This document shows, in pieces, positions 25,471-37,311 of a stretch of 64,000 nt of DNA. Position numbers and translations under genes: made by a program. Each line of letters starts with the position of its first letter. Positions within the stretch are counted from its first letter, which is position 1. Under the pieces are notes generated by a model. It made no database searches. It was not told the DNA's origin and worked only from the letters and a program-made list of their open reading frames with translations. This DNA comes from Struthio camelus. Taxonomy: Eukaryota; Chordata; Aves; Struthioniformes; Struthionidae. The stretch is taken from NCBI RefSeq assembly GCF_040807025.1, contig NC_090952.1, positions 22,875,068-22,939,067 on the forward strand. Reading direction: 5' to 3'.

Positions 25471-28400
25471 CGCATGCCAGCAGCCACAGCCTTCCTCCCC
25501 GCTGTCCTCCACTCCTACCAACACTCTTTGTTAAAGTATTTCAGCAAGTCCCTCTAATTCAAGCTCAGAGAATTCAATTAATGAACTAGTTAAACATTTT
25601 GGTACCCAGACGAATCAATTTATAGAACACTTGGGAAAAAAACAACAACAGAACGATACTTTTGTACAAAAATCACCCTTCGCAACGTGTAACTGGAGGG
25701 AAAATGGCACCATCTCTGCTATATTTGAGGAGAAAACAGACACCTGTTACTTTCTTCTCTTTATTAAAGAAAGAGACCTCTTCTGCAGATATTTTACCTG
25801 CTTTGCCCCATTTCACCCTCCTCATTTCGCTGCAGCCACAGTTCCCCAAGGGAGGGGATTTGTGGCCTTCTTTCCTCTGCTCCAAGCTCGTCCCTCCTCC
25901 CGTGGTGCAACACTGAGCCAGCTCCGAGCAGACCCAAAGCCCTAACGCGGCGTGGGGCTGGCAGCAGGCTATCCGCAGGCAAGACTTGCTTTCTTACTCT
26001 CCTTCTGCCTCCCTGGGACTAGAAATTCCTCATCCTTAAGCATCATTTCATCAAGACCATTATTCCCCCCCCCCCAAAGCCTGGGTTTAACAGTCAGCAC
26101 AGAGGAGCGATGTACCTCACGCAGGGCAGATGGAAAGGGCAATGCAGCATCCAGTCCTGGCACCTGGGACTTGGAAAGGGCTGGAGGCCCAAAGGCGTCT
26201 CACTCAGCACTGCACGTACCCAGTGAGGGGCGACCCAGGGGACCTTCCTCGGTCTCGCTTCCACTACAGCCGGGGACCTTGACCACCCAAACCCAGACCT
26301 TGTGCTGAATTTGGGATATTGGGCAAGGAGTTTTGGGGCATTAACTCAACCTGCAGTGAAAGCAGACAGTCCCACCAATGCGAACTGCCCAAGCCAGAAG
26401 ACCTAACCTTGCAAGCAGCAGGTCCCCAGAGGCAGAGTCACTTCTTACCAGTGGGTATCTCCTACAAGTGCCTGCTGCCTTCAGTCAGAAAAGCTGTAGC
26501 CCTCAACAGAGGGGAAAACCAGGAAACCAGGTGACCTGCATCCACTCAGGGGAACAGAAACTCCCTCCAGTTTGATCCCGAGCCACAAAGCCAAGTCTCC
26601 GTTTGTCCTAACACACAAGTAGGAGCCTGGACCAGCTGCTCCCGTCGCGCAAGCGCCGGGTGTACGTTCACCCGTTTGCGTTTCGAAGGCTCTGCCCGAT
26701 GAAGACCTTTGTTGTCTACGCAGGGCTTGTTAGAGATGGCGAAGATGCCACAGCAAGGAGCTCCCTGGTATTTGCAAGCGTATCCGTATGACGCCTCCCT
26801 GTTCATTCCTACTTGTTACCGCTCATGACGTCAGGCAGGAGGGGCCGTTTGACGCATTGTCGCTAGCGCAGGGGGCTGCGGGAACAACGAGGTTCGCCTA
26901 CTGCCGCGCAATCCCAGAGGAGCTGGCTACTTGATTTATTACCGCTGCGCCTTGAGTTGAAGTCATATGCTCCCCAAACCATAATTAACCGCCATGTTAA
27001 AAAAAAAAATGAATTACACTAAATGAAAGCATGCCGTCGTAATTCACTTTGTGCAATCACTCAGCATATTGCGAGTCCATATACCTTGCGGGCCACGGAG
27101 ATACGCACGCTCCACAAACGCCAGGAGCCTCAGGCCATTAGCATCTAATTAATCCATCTCAGATCTGCTACTCTTTTTTTCTTTTTAGTGCACAGCTCCC
27201 TGGGCTCCAGGTGCCAACCACAGGGAGTCCCCCAGGACACAAGAGGGGACAATTTCTCCAGGTGACAGAGTAAAAAACCATCCAGTGGCATTTTAAAGGA
27301 CCGTTGCTATTATTGCTTCCTCGTCCTCTGCCCTTGGGCCCCCATCAGACATCCGTGTCCAGCTCTGGCCAGATATGATTTGCTGACCCTACACACACAC
27401 GCCAAAAGTTAAGGCAATAAGAGCAAAGATCGCCCCTTCTGCCACGGGACGTTAGGAAGTACACACCACCTAAGAAACTAGTAAATTAGTTTCACGCACT
27501 AAAGCTGAATTTGGTTTCCCCTCCACAACACCATGAAGATATTTATATATAATTTATCTTTCTAAGTTGTCATGCGGCAAAAGACCTCTCGCTGTGAGGC
27601 AAGCTTCTCTTCCTACTTAGAGAGAATTACGTGATTAAATAGAGACCTGAAAAGTTGTGAACAAGCCCTGGAGAAGAAAAGGTTTCCTCTTAAAGCCTTA
27701 ATGAAGTGGGCTCATTCCTCCTCCAACATCAACTTAGCCTTGTGTAGTTTGTTTTCACTGCGGTTAATCACTGACCAAAGCTGTAGTGCGGACCACCAGT
27801 TCCCAATAACCCATAAAAGGCAGATCAGAAGCCATTGTTCTTTTCTGTAGGGCTTAGCAGACAACAGCTGAATAAACCTGTTCAAAGTCAGAACAGTCAA
27901 GGAGGAACAGAAGCCCAGCCATCGGCTGTGGGGAAGCCTGAAAAGGAAATTAATTTATTACAACATAATTGATAGGAGGTGCAAAAACGCTACGCAGACT
28001 CAGCGCAGTTTTAGGTAATTAAATGCGGAGCAGTTAATGCGTGGCCATTGCAGAAAGCAATGTTATTGCAAAGGGGGAATTTGCACCCGCTGGCTCCTAG
28101 CAGACGGAGGCACCTGCCCGAGGCTTCTTGCATCCCGCTATCAAAATTTTGGCAAAAATCCCTCTGGCGAGGGGAGGAGATGAAAAGGGGATATCTGTGC
28201 ATCATGATCTTTGGAAATTACAGCCTGTAAAAGTGTTACAGCTGAATAAAAGGCTAAAAGGGCTGGAACAAGCTGGGAAAAGACTTAGTGTAACTGTTGG
28301 TGGAGAAGTCTTAGTGAAAGCACAGGCGTAACCTTTGCAGGAGACGTGGTTTGTCTTATGATTTCATTCAGATTCAGAGCGCTTGCAAACACGCGCTCAG

Positions 28401-28550
28401 GGCGTTTAGACCGTAAAAAGGGGTCTCTGGTGCCATAGTAACCCAACCCCTTTCTACCACCGCCGAGCCAAAAGGAAAGATTTTCCAAGAACATAACCAG
28501 CTGCTTAAATAAAGAGTTACCGAATAAAGCACAGGGAGAGCCCTTTTGCT
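25471..28550. other. Non-coding DNA
   Basis: Contains an 11-C run (26065-26075), a small CpG rise at 26640-26900 and an A run at 27000-27009. Around 26940-27160 the sequence is rich in ATTA/TAAT cores. No gene was seen. Confidence 0.45.
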
Positions 28551-29310
28551 CCGAGTTTGCTTCTGCCTGGTCCCTGAAGCTGCTGGTGCGAGCCCACTGG
28601 AGGCCGTGCCGCCTGCCGGCCCAGGCCCCCTCCGCTTCGCAGTAATGGCTCCGTCAGCCCTTTCTGCTCCAATACCTGTCTGACAGAGCTGTTTACTGAG
28701 CAGGCGAGAAAACAAGTCTAAAACGGCAAATTTAAAGACGGGCAAACAAAACCCACAACAAGCCCTACGCAGCGGTGCTGGAGAGGGCACTGAGGATGGA
28801 CACGGCCTCTCCAAACCCTCGTAGGGAGGTCTGGTTCGGTCGTGTCTTTCCTTCTCCGTTCCCCTTCCCCACAGTCTTTGAAGCCACTTGAAAGGGGAAG
28901 AGCAGCCCGCCTGCGAGCGGTGAACCAGGGCGGCCTCACCTAGCGGCTCCCCTGCCCTCTCGCCGCCGCCTCCCGGGGTGAGCTCGTGTCTCCTGCGTCG
29001 ATCACCGGAGGGAAGTTTTCTCCCGTGAGGTCTCAGGGACCCAGAGAAGCACCTTTCAAGGGGCCGCCACGGCCCCGGACCCCAGCACGACGGAGGCCGA
29101 ACGCTGCCCGAGAGGGACCTTTCCCCCTTATTTCCCCCCGGCTGGGGAGTGACACGGCCTGAAGCCAGCGGCGACACAAGGCTTCCCTCCATCTGCTCTG
29201 GTCAGCCCCTTGTCCCCGCTGGCATCAGGGTGTCACTTCTATTCTCCACACTCGGGGAGCTCCTGACAGCTAACGCCGCCGCCGGAGCGATCCTCCCAGA
29301 TACGCCTGCG
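28551..29310. promoter_or_regulatory. GC-rich patch with a long spurious minus-strand frame
   Basis: GC-rich DNA carrying a 272-aa minus-strand frame (28374-29192). Its product is Arg/Gly/Pro-rich with no domain, and codon use simply follows base composition. Most likely an orphan CpG element; a non-coding RNA promoter cannot be excluded. Confidence 0.35.
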
Positions 29311-31656
29311 ACCCGAGATGCGCCTTAGCCCCTACCTTCCCCGCGCAGCTCAATATCTTTGTAGGCTAAGGCCATAGGCAGGAGACCGTACACCCAGCGC
29401 CTTGGCTTTCGGCAGCTGTGCAGCCAAGGCAGAACGATTTCCAGCGTCACCGAGAGCCATCGAAAAATACGTAACGGGACCCGCTGCAGCAAAGGCCTGA
29501 ACATCAGGCTTTTGCTATTCCTCTGCTGTTTCCCAACTGATGATGTCGAGTTTAACAGGAGATTTCTGACACTCGACCACACAAAACTTGTGGTTGCAGT
29601 GAAAACGGTAGCCCCGAGAGAAAAAGCAAACAGGGAATGGGAGAAGAGGGAGAAGTTGGCCAGGGGAGAGTTACCAACGCTGACACTGCTCAATGAAAAC
29701 CCTGGAGGAACGGCCCGGAGAGTGGCACATACAGCGGATTTTGGAGGTCTCTCGGGAGAGACACTACACTTTGATCTTGGTAGGGGGAAAAAAAATAAGT
29801 GGAAAGGTTAGAGGAATCGAAGCAGCTTTTCTCCTCTTCACTTCTCCGAGTTAAAACAAAATAAATAAATAAAACAAGTCAGTAGAAAAAAAGGTTAAAG
29901 AATAATAAGCAGAGACTGATGAACAGCAACAAAGTCTTTGGTTGAAACAAGGATTTGTTGTTGCTGCCAGGGGGAGGGAGGGGCGGCAGGGGGAGAGCTG
30001 TGATTTGGCAAGAGCACCACAAACTAAGTTTTAGACATCATTTTCTATTTTTCAGCGGTTTATTCCTCTCACCTGCGCGCTCCATGGGGAAACGCTGATT
30101 GCTTTAATTCTAACATTTGGAGTGGAACCCATTCACGAAACTTTCTGGCTGTGTGATTCAAACGAGCCTTCTCTTTCCTCTTTTTGTTCTCACAAGAAAA
30201 TCAATTCACTTGAAGAGCCTCTTAATCCCATTTTTGCAATCAACAATTGCCACTTGTATATCGCTCTAATAGATTAAGAAGTGGGATGATGCGGTTGTCT
30301 GGTCTAATTCAACCCTATTCAGGTAACTGCAGCCTGAGGCACTTTGTAGTGCCAAGTGTAGAGCTCTACAGGAAGACTTTTGCTATCATAATTTCCTGTG
30401 GAGCTATGCACTGCCCCCACTGAGTAGCCTGAATTACTTTGAATTAGGCCCGACAACCACAGAGAGCAGAAATCCAACAAGCAACAATAACCAAGTCTTT
30501 GAGCATGACTTGCATGGGTTATTTTTTCTTTGCATTAGAACAGAAAGGAGGAATTTCAAAACGCACATCTATTTAAATGACAGCGACCTGCCATAAATCA
30601 AGTGTGAAACAAAAGAGAAAACAGTTTAAGTGAGAGAGAAGTTGAAGTGGAGGAAAAATTAATCAAAACAGTTTTCAAAAACTTCATCGTAAGAGCCTGT
30701 GAAAAAATTTCAGGCCTACAGCATCTCCATGGCAACAGAGAACAAGCACATGTTGGATACCAAAATCATAAAAGGTTTGTTTTGCAGGGATGAAACAGAA
30801 ACAGATGGATCGGTGCTTAGTTTTAGTTTAATTTGTTAAAATGTTTCAGGCAATTTCTCCTCTGGTATGCCAAAATATTAAAGAAATACCTAAAAATAAT
30901 AAAATCTGCACAAACCGTACCAAGAGTTCTGCAACACATTGCCCCAAAGAGCTGTGAAGAGCGCCGGTAGATTTAAAGTCATAAATACGAGGCTTAAAAA
31001 CCCAGATTTGACTTGAAAATCAAGCTGACATCACATCAGGTAAAACAGCCTAATACTGCTTTTCAAATATGCGTTTGAATCATAAAACCCATCTCTACAA
31101 AGGAACAATTCCGAGTGCTGGAAAAAAAACCTGGCATCTGTTAAATCGTTGTCTGGTTCCAGAGAGTGAATAAATTGGACAGTACGGCTAAAAATGCAAT
31201 GTCTCAAGGGCTACAAGTTTAAAAATGTCCTGGGTGAGGAAACTCTGATCTTAGAGGGGTGGAAAGAGGTTTCTTTCCTTTTCCCCTTTTTTTCCCCCTG
31301 CCTTTTTTTTTTTTGATTTGTCATCATCCCTTAATTATTACCAACATGGCAAAAAATGAATTAAATCTAAATAAATATCGAAGGTTTCTCTTCTTAAGAG
31401 TTTCAATCACTATTCCTACTCTTTTACCTTTCTGTGTTCAGAAAATAAAGAGAACAAAGCGGGAGCCCTACTGGTTCAAAACTAGCAGAACAGACAAACA
31501 ACAGAGCACAACTGTTCCCTCATGCATGCCTGGGATTAGGATAAAAGCAGAAAAGACTTCTGAGAAAAAGAAAACAACAAAAGAAACAGGAGTGCTGACA
31601 AAACTTTTTTTCTTTCTATTGAGGCAAAAGAGAGAGAAAAAAGGAGCCCTGCTAAT
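29311..31656. other. Non-coding, AT-rich DNA
   Basis: No exon was recognised. From about 30020 to 31260 the sequence is an unbroken AT-rich tract with few open frames, plausibly conserved non-coding DNA. Conservation itself cannot be judged here. Confidence 0.4.
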
Positions 31657-31712
31657 AAAAAAAAAGAAAGAAAGAAAGAAAAGGAAAAAAAGAAAGAAAG
31701 GAGAAAGAAAGA
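31657..31712 (+). repeat. Purine-only (GAAA)n tract
   Basis: Fifty-six consecutive purines, mostly AAAG/GAAA units with a few GGA interruptions. Polypurine tracts of this length can form triplex (H-) DNA and are length-variable. The 183-aa plus-strand frame and the 95-aa minus-strand frame across it are composition artefacts. Confidence 0.85.
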
Positions 31713-34700
31713 TAGAAGAAGAAAGATTAACAAACAGAAGTAAGGGTTTTCACCTCCTGTTTTACTTTTTACTTTTAGCCCAATCTGGTCAGAGAAACAA
31801 GGCCCGCTAGTAAAGTAGATCATAACCTAAGCCTGTGCAGCAATTTCAGACGCCCCGAAGGAGAGGCCCGCGGCCGCGAGAGGCACTTCTGTGTTCTCGG
31901 GGCTTTATTTGCTCACAAATATAGCAGGCACCGCACAATGTCGGCCGGGCTCGGCGTTTCCTCTCCCGGCTAAAGAGCAGGACGTCGCAGAGAGTTCACA
32001 GGCTTGCTGCAGGAGGGCATAACGCAGAGGTTAAGCTTCGTGCTTGGGTGCTCTTATTCGTTTTTAATGAATTCGCAAATTAAGGAAAAAAAAAAAAAAA
32101 GAAACACAACATAATTGTTTCAAATAGCATGGCCCTGGAGGTCAAACCGGCTAATGTGGCACTGGGGAGAATTTAAGATCTTATGAACTACAAACTCTGG
32201 GCTCTGTCTGTTCATTTGGTAAATCAAACGAACTAGTCCTAATTAAGTTGACCGCGTCATAGTTGGAAGTCGGCGTCGCTTCACCGGGAGCTGCAGCTCA
32301 CCTGAAAAAGCCCAAACAGGGAGGCACAAAGCATCTCCTTTGGGTCAAGGGAAAATAAAGGGTTTTCCCATGTCTAGCTTCAGAGTGTTGGATTTTAGCT
32401 AAATTCGTTTGTCAAGGGCCAAAAGCTTGAGTCCTTGGGCACCTCCATGTGTGTAGAAGCGGCTCAGCGTGACATCCCCGACTCGGGACGGCTCAGCAGA
32501 GCGGCGCCAGGCACAGCACTGGGGTTGATACCCTTGTGCCATGCTAGCTTGCAAGTGGCTTATCTCGGTCAAAAATTCTCAAAATCAGCCCACATCTTGC
32601 AAATAGCAACTGACTGGCAGTCCTGTGAGCCAGCTGTATAGCTTGAGCTGTTCAAGACCTTGCTCATGGAAAGACATCTTCCTGTGCACATCTGGTTACA
32701 GCATAAATATAACCATAACCAAATAAACTACCCATTTGCGAGCAGCAGCAAGATCAGTCTGAACTGCAAAATGCGCAGGGAAAAGCGAAGTCTGCCCCCT
32801 CCGCTATAGTCCCATCACCGCAAGGGAAGGAGCCCCGTAGCAGCCCCAGAGAGGGCTTCACGGAGGTCTCTTGGGAAGGGACCAAGACCTGCCCAAAACT
32901 GATGGCAGATGTGGGGCAGGAAGACCTCGAGCACCATGAGCTCCTGCACAGCACTGAACTTCTCTGGGGAGGGGAAAAGGCAGGAATAGGACCATGTGCT
33001 AAACAAGGCTCCGAGTCCTCTGGGAAGCTGTCAGCAAGATAGAGCCCAGTCTAGATGCAGGCAGGCAGTAGGATTTCTGCTTTTATCAGGATAAAAGCGT
33101 TTGTCCAATGGCACGATCCTCCGCACACAAAGAGCAAGACAAGCACTTTGGAGTCTAAATGACTTCTTTGAGGTTGAGGGGAGGGAAAAACAAAATGAGC
33201 AAACAAAGAGCGAATTGAGGCTACGGAGAAGGGAGCTGCTCCGAGTCAAAGCGCACACAGGACACCAGCCACTTCGCCACCTTTCCAAAGCAGCAACACA
33301 TGCAAAACAGGACCTTGCTCACATCAGCCAGAAAAGGGGCAAATGCTGCTCGAGCTCAAGCCAAAACTGAGCTTTCAGAGATAGTGGCTGTGCTGTCCCA
33401 GTGCAAAGGCTCTGGTGGACAGGTTGCTTGGAATAACCTGGTACACAGGACCTAAATGGAGCCAGCACAAAATAGACCATCTTGCCTTTTGCAAACACCA
33501 ATAAGGTCGTGAGCTTCTCCTCTTGGCTCACTTCAGCTTCTTTTACCAGTTCAGCCCTTAAGCCTCAGGCATCCCTGACCAGCAAGGGGTCCCATTTCTC
33601 AGGATAAATCAGAGAGTTTAATTCTCCAGGGCTGCAGCCCAAACAACCACAATGCAGAACAGGACGGGCCCAAACTGACACAGGGTCAATATAGTGCAAC
33701 AGCCTCCAGGGAAACAGAGGAGCTTAGCCAGTGGAATTAGTCACACATTAAATAAAATGATTACACCTCCGCTTGCACCCAAGCAGAGCATTATGGGCCC
33801 TGAGTGCTTCTGGCCAAGGAGAAGAGTGTTGAGGGTCTCCCCACAGACATATACCTCTCAGCCAGCCAGCTGGACCAACTCTCCTCGCGCCTATGGGCTG
33901 CTAAAGGATCCACATCCCATTCAGGCCTGCGTTCAGGACATGCACTTGCTTCTTCACTCCCTCCTGTCCCCCAGGAGGCACAAATCATTCTTAAATGAGA
34001 TGTTCCCCGTGTACCGTTTGGGCTGCGTTCGAGTCTGTATTCATTCACAGCTCAGATGGATGCAATAGGCAGATAAAGGCTTTGGAGGGGAGCGTATCCC
34101 TACAGTGGACGTAAATTGGCACTATTACAACCCTAAGTCAGTGAGGAGAAAGCCCTTCTCCTGCACTCCGCCAGCATCAATAGTGCTTTTCTCCAGCGAG
34201 CGTGCTGGCTAGCTGTTTACACCAAATGCTGTCCTCAATTTGCATTACGGCTTCCACGTACCCTGTGCCAGAAATCCAGTGCCAAATTGCTACACTGATG
34301 TTTAACCTGTTAGCAGCGCAAGATCATGACCCTGCGGAAGGAAACATCCGGGGCAGACCCGGCCTCTTGCGGGAGCCTCTTTGGCAGGGTGTCTCTGCAC
34401 CGCTCAGGAGTGGAGCAGTGTCGGTATAATCCTGTTCCCCTTCAGCAGCCAAAACTCCCAGGGTCCGGAGATCTGGTTTGAAAAGATGACACTCCTCTCG
34501 GATTAGCCCAGATGGCCACTGGTTGTCACTGTTGCACCGTTAAAATGGAGCTACGTCCAGTTTAACCTGGCTGTACATAACACAGTCTTTAACGGCAGGA
34601 GTTCAAAAACATTCCTGGAATGAGGCGTTGCTTATGCTCTTCAGTGACGTTGCTGCAGTAGGTTTCCATATTTTGATGAACTAACCCTCATCTGCAATGC

Positions 34701-37260
34701 CAGGGATACCAACAGGCATGACCTCCATGGCACAGACCACCTCTTATCGTGGCTGTGTCCCGCTCCTAAGCTTCCTTCTAACGTAAAGTCTCATGCATGA
34801 TGGTGATAAATTGGCACATAGCACTATCACAGCGGTTTGCAAACTACTGCACGCAACAGTTCAGGAGAGTCCATGGGTGAGCCCCCACGCACACAGGCTC
34901 ATCTTCCTGCCAGGTTCACCTCCTTGCGTGTGGAGCGCTTTCCCCTTCACGCCTGCTGCTCAGCCCTCTCTGCTCTCATTGAGCCTTGCTCTGACTGCAG
35001 CTTATGAAATAAGTCTCTTATCCAGAATAATTCTCCAAAATCCAGCAAGACTGAAATACCCATCACGAAACCACCCGCCCATTAGCACGGAAGCCAACCC
35101 ATCCAAGTTTGCAGCTGCACATGTCTGACCAGCAAGCTGTAGCACCTAAACTCTTGGTTTCTCACTGGCTTTATCTTATGAACTTTTTTATATTCCATCT
35201 CCTGCCTACATCTTTTTGATGGGGAATTCACACGTGCAGTGCCCGTCACCAAGGCCACTTGCCAAGCAGGAGCTGTCAGAGAGCCTGTGTCCCTGCATAC
35301 TGCACTGAGACGGGCTTGGTTTTTAAAGAATTGGCGAAAAGAGTGAAATAACTCACAGGAATTTAAAACAAATGCAAATAGCTGTGTGCAGCCACCTTTT
35401 AAGTTTGCTCCATTTTTATCCTGAGCAACCGCTTGTCCTCTTCCCTCCTTGAATCTCAAGTTCAATGCCAGTGGCTGAGGGCAAGGCCAGCCCCTGCGTC
35501 CCCTTACATGGCTTTGGAGGGCACTAACACGGGCTCTGCCAGCTTCAACGCCCCAACAGAAGAGGAGGCTGGCAGGGACACGACAGCCGGGTGTTGCTGA
35601 GCTTCACTTGCTCATGATGAAGCTGGAGGGACCACAGGGGACCCGTGCTGGGGGAACCACGCCAGGAGCAGCAGGCAAAACCTCCAGCTTAATGTAATTA
35701 AAGCTTTACATGAATTAGCACTAAATTAAATTAAGCAAAATTACCAAAGTCAAGATTGTTTTGCCCATGACACTACCCCAAAATTAACAGTTAACAAGTG
35801 CCTAAAAAGCAAAATTCAATGCTGAAGATAATGATTAAGACTCATTCTTTCCTGGATCTGGTCTAAAAACTTCAGTTTCTTTAGAATCGCTAATAATTCT
35901 AAATACATTTTTTAAAGAATAGATTATGCTATATCATATTTTATTCTCACGTAGGGAACGCAGGCATGCGTTTACCTTTTCAAAGACACTCTTGTGGCTT
36001 TTTCTCCTTTCACACCAGATTCCTAATAGACTCCAAGGGCCTCACGGAGTAATTACTATCGTGCTCCATAAAAATCAGCCTGTGGAGGGAGGTTGTAGTG
36101 ATTTTTACAGAAGTTACTGTTTCTTGCAATGTTCTGCTTAGCTGAACTACAAGCCTCCAAAGAGGAGATAGAAGAATTAGAGCAAATCCTCTGAAAAATA
36201 ACTATAAAGACCAAACAGGCTCCTCCTTCCCCCCCTCCCATTAGAACTAGTTCATACAAAAACAAATAAGGGAGGGAGAAAGGGAAGAAAACAGTTAAGT
36301 ATCAGATGTCACACAGTCCAGCCAAGTGGGAGATATTTGGTCCCTGAAGCGTCTGGGATCCAGCCTGCCAGCTTCTGAATACACACATGTTCCCAGCCCT
36401 CTCCGCCACTGGAGACGCTCCAAACTTCACCGCCTGAGTTTTGCAGAGAGTCTGATGTGGCCGAGGAGAGTCAGGCTGTCCCCGACAGCCACCCGGCGCG
36501 GTTTGCCGCTGGGAACAGGACCTCATCCTGATGCTTCCTTGACTGAAAACACTATAAAACTGGAGGTGTGGGTGCGGGTGCGTGCACAAAGCCATACGAA
36601 GTAATAACAACAGAGGAAAGAAGGGTAAAGTGCAGGCAAGATCAGAAAGAAGAGAAAGTAAGGAATTGCGATGATGGCTCTGCACCCAACTGTATGTCCC
36701 ATTAGGTGATGACAAGATCAAAGGAAATGAACTGACGCCATAATTCTGGCAATCATTAGTGTGTCGTTAAAACCATTCCTGTTTGTCCAAAACACAGGCA
36801 TGTGTTTAACAGTAACAGAGGGCTCAGCTCTCCCTGGGTGGCAGGAGTGCTCGAGCACGTTGCATTGCTTTGCTGAACGAGCATGACGGGTAGTTCCGGT
36901 CAGAGATTTCTGCAGGTAAAGGCCTCCTTTGGCTTCCAGGCAGGAGGAAATCCTGCAAACTCATTCCAGAGGCCATAGGAGTTTTCCCTCAGCGTTAAAT
37001 CCACCTTTCTGTCTGGATTCCACGAGAAACGGCATCATCTCAGTGACTCACCTCCTGGCTTTTTAATCTAGTATTCAAATCACACGCACATAAAATCATG
37101 TATCACTATCAAAATTAATAATGTAATCAGGTCTCTTGCATCTCAAGCAAGATATCATCTTGCTTGTACTAATATTTGATTTCTATTACAAATTCTCATG
37201 CTACTAAAACCTTCCCCTCTGGACTAGTCTGTAGCATTTGCTGCCAAGGATGGAAGACAC
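31713..37260. other. Non-coding DNA
   Basis: A small CpG-rich stretch is present at 31850-31990 and an A run at 32087-32100. The rest holds only short frames with no domain and no recognised repeats or RNA genes. Confidence 0.45.
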
Positions 37261-37303
37261 TAAACCTCCACACAGAGTCGAATCTCAGATAATTATTTAG
37301 AGT

Positions 37304-37311
37304 ATTTGCAT
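37304..37311 (+). promoter_or_regulatory. POU octamer in AT-rich DNA
   Basis: A perfect ATTTGCAT (the POU-factor octamer) lies within an AT-rich block (37080-37400) crowded with TAAT/ATTA cores. A single octamer occurs often by chance; the surrounding homeodomain-type sites make an enhancer plausible. Confidence 0.3.

Noticed and set aside
28374..29192. 272-aa minus-strand open frame
   Set aside because: It lies in GC-rich DNA where stops are rare, and the product is Arg/Gly/Pro-rich without any domain or plausible membrane topology.
31259..31810. 183-aa lysine-rich frame
   Set aside because: It follows T-rich and (GAAA)n DNA; the protein is a composition artefact.
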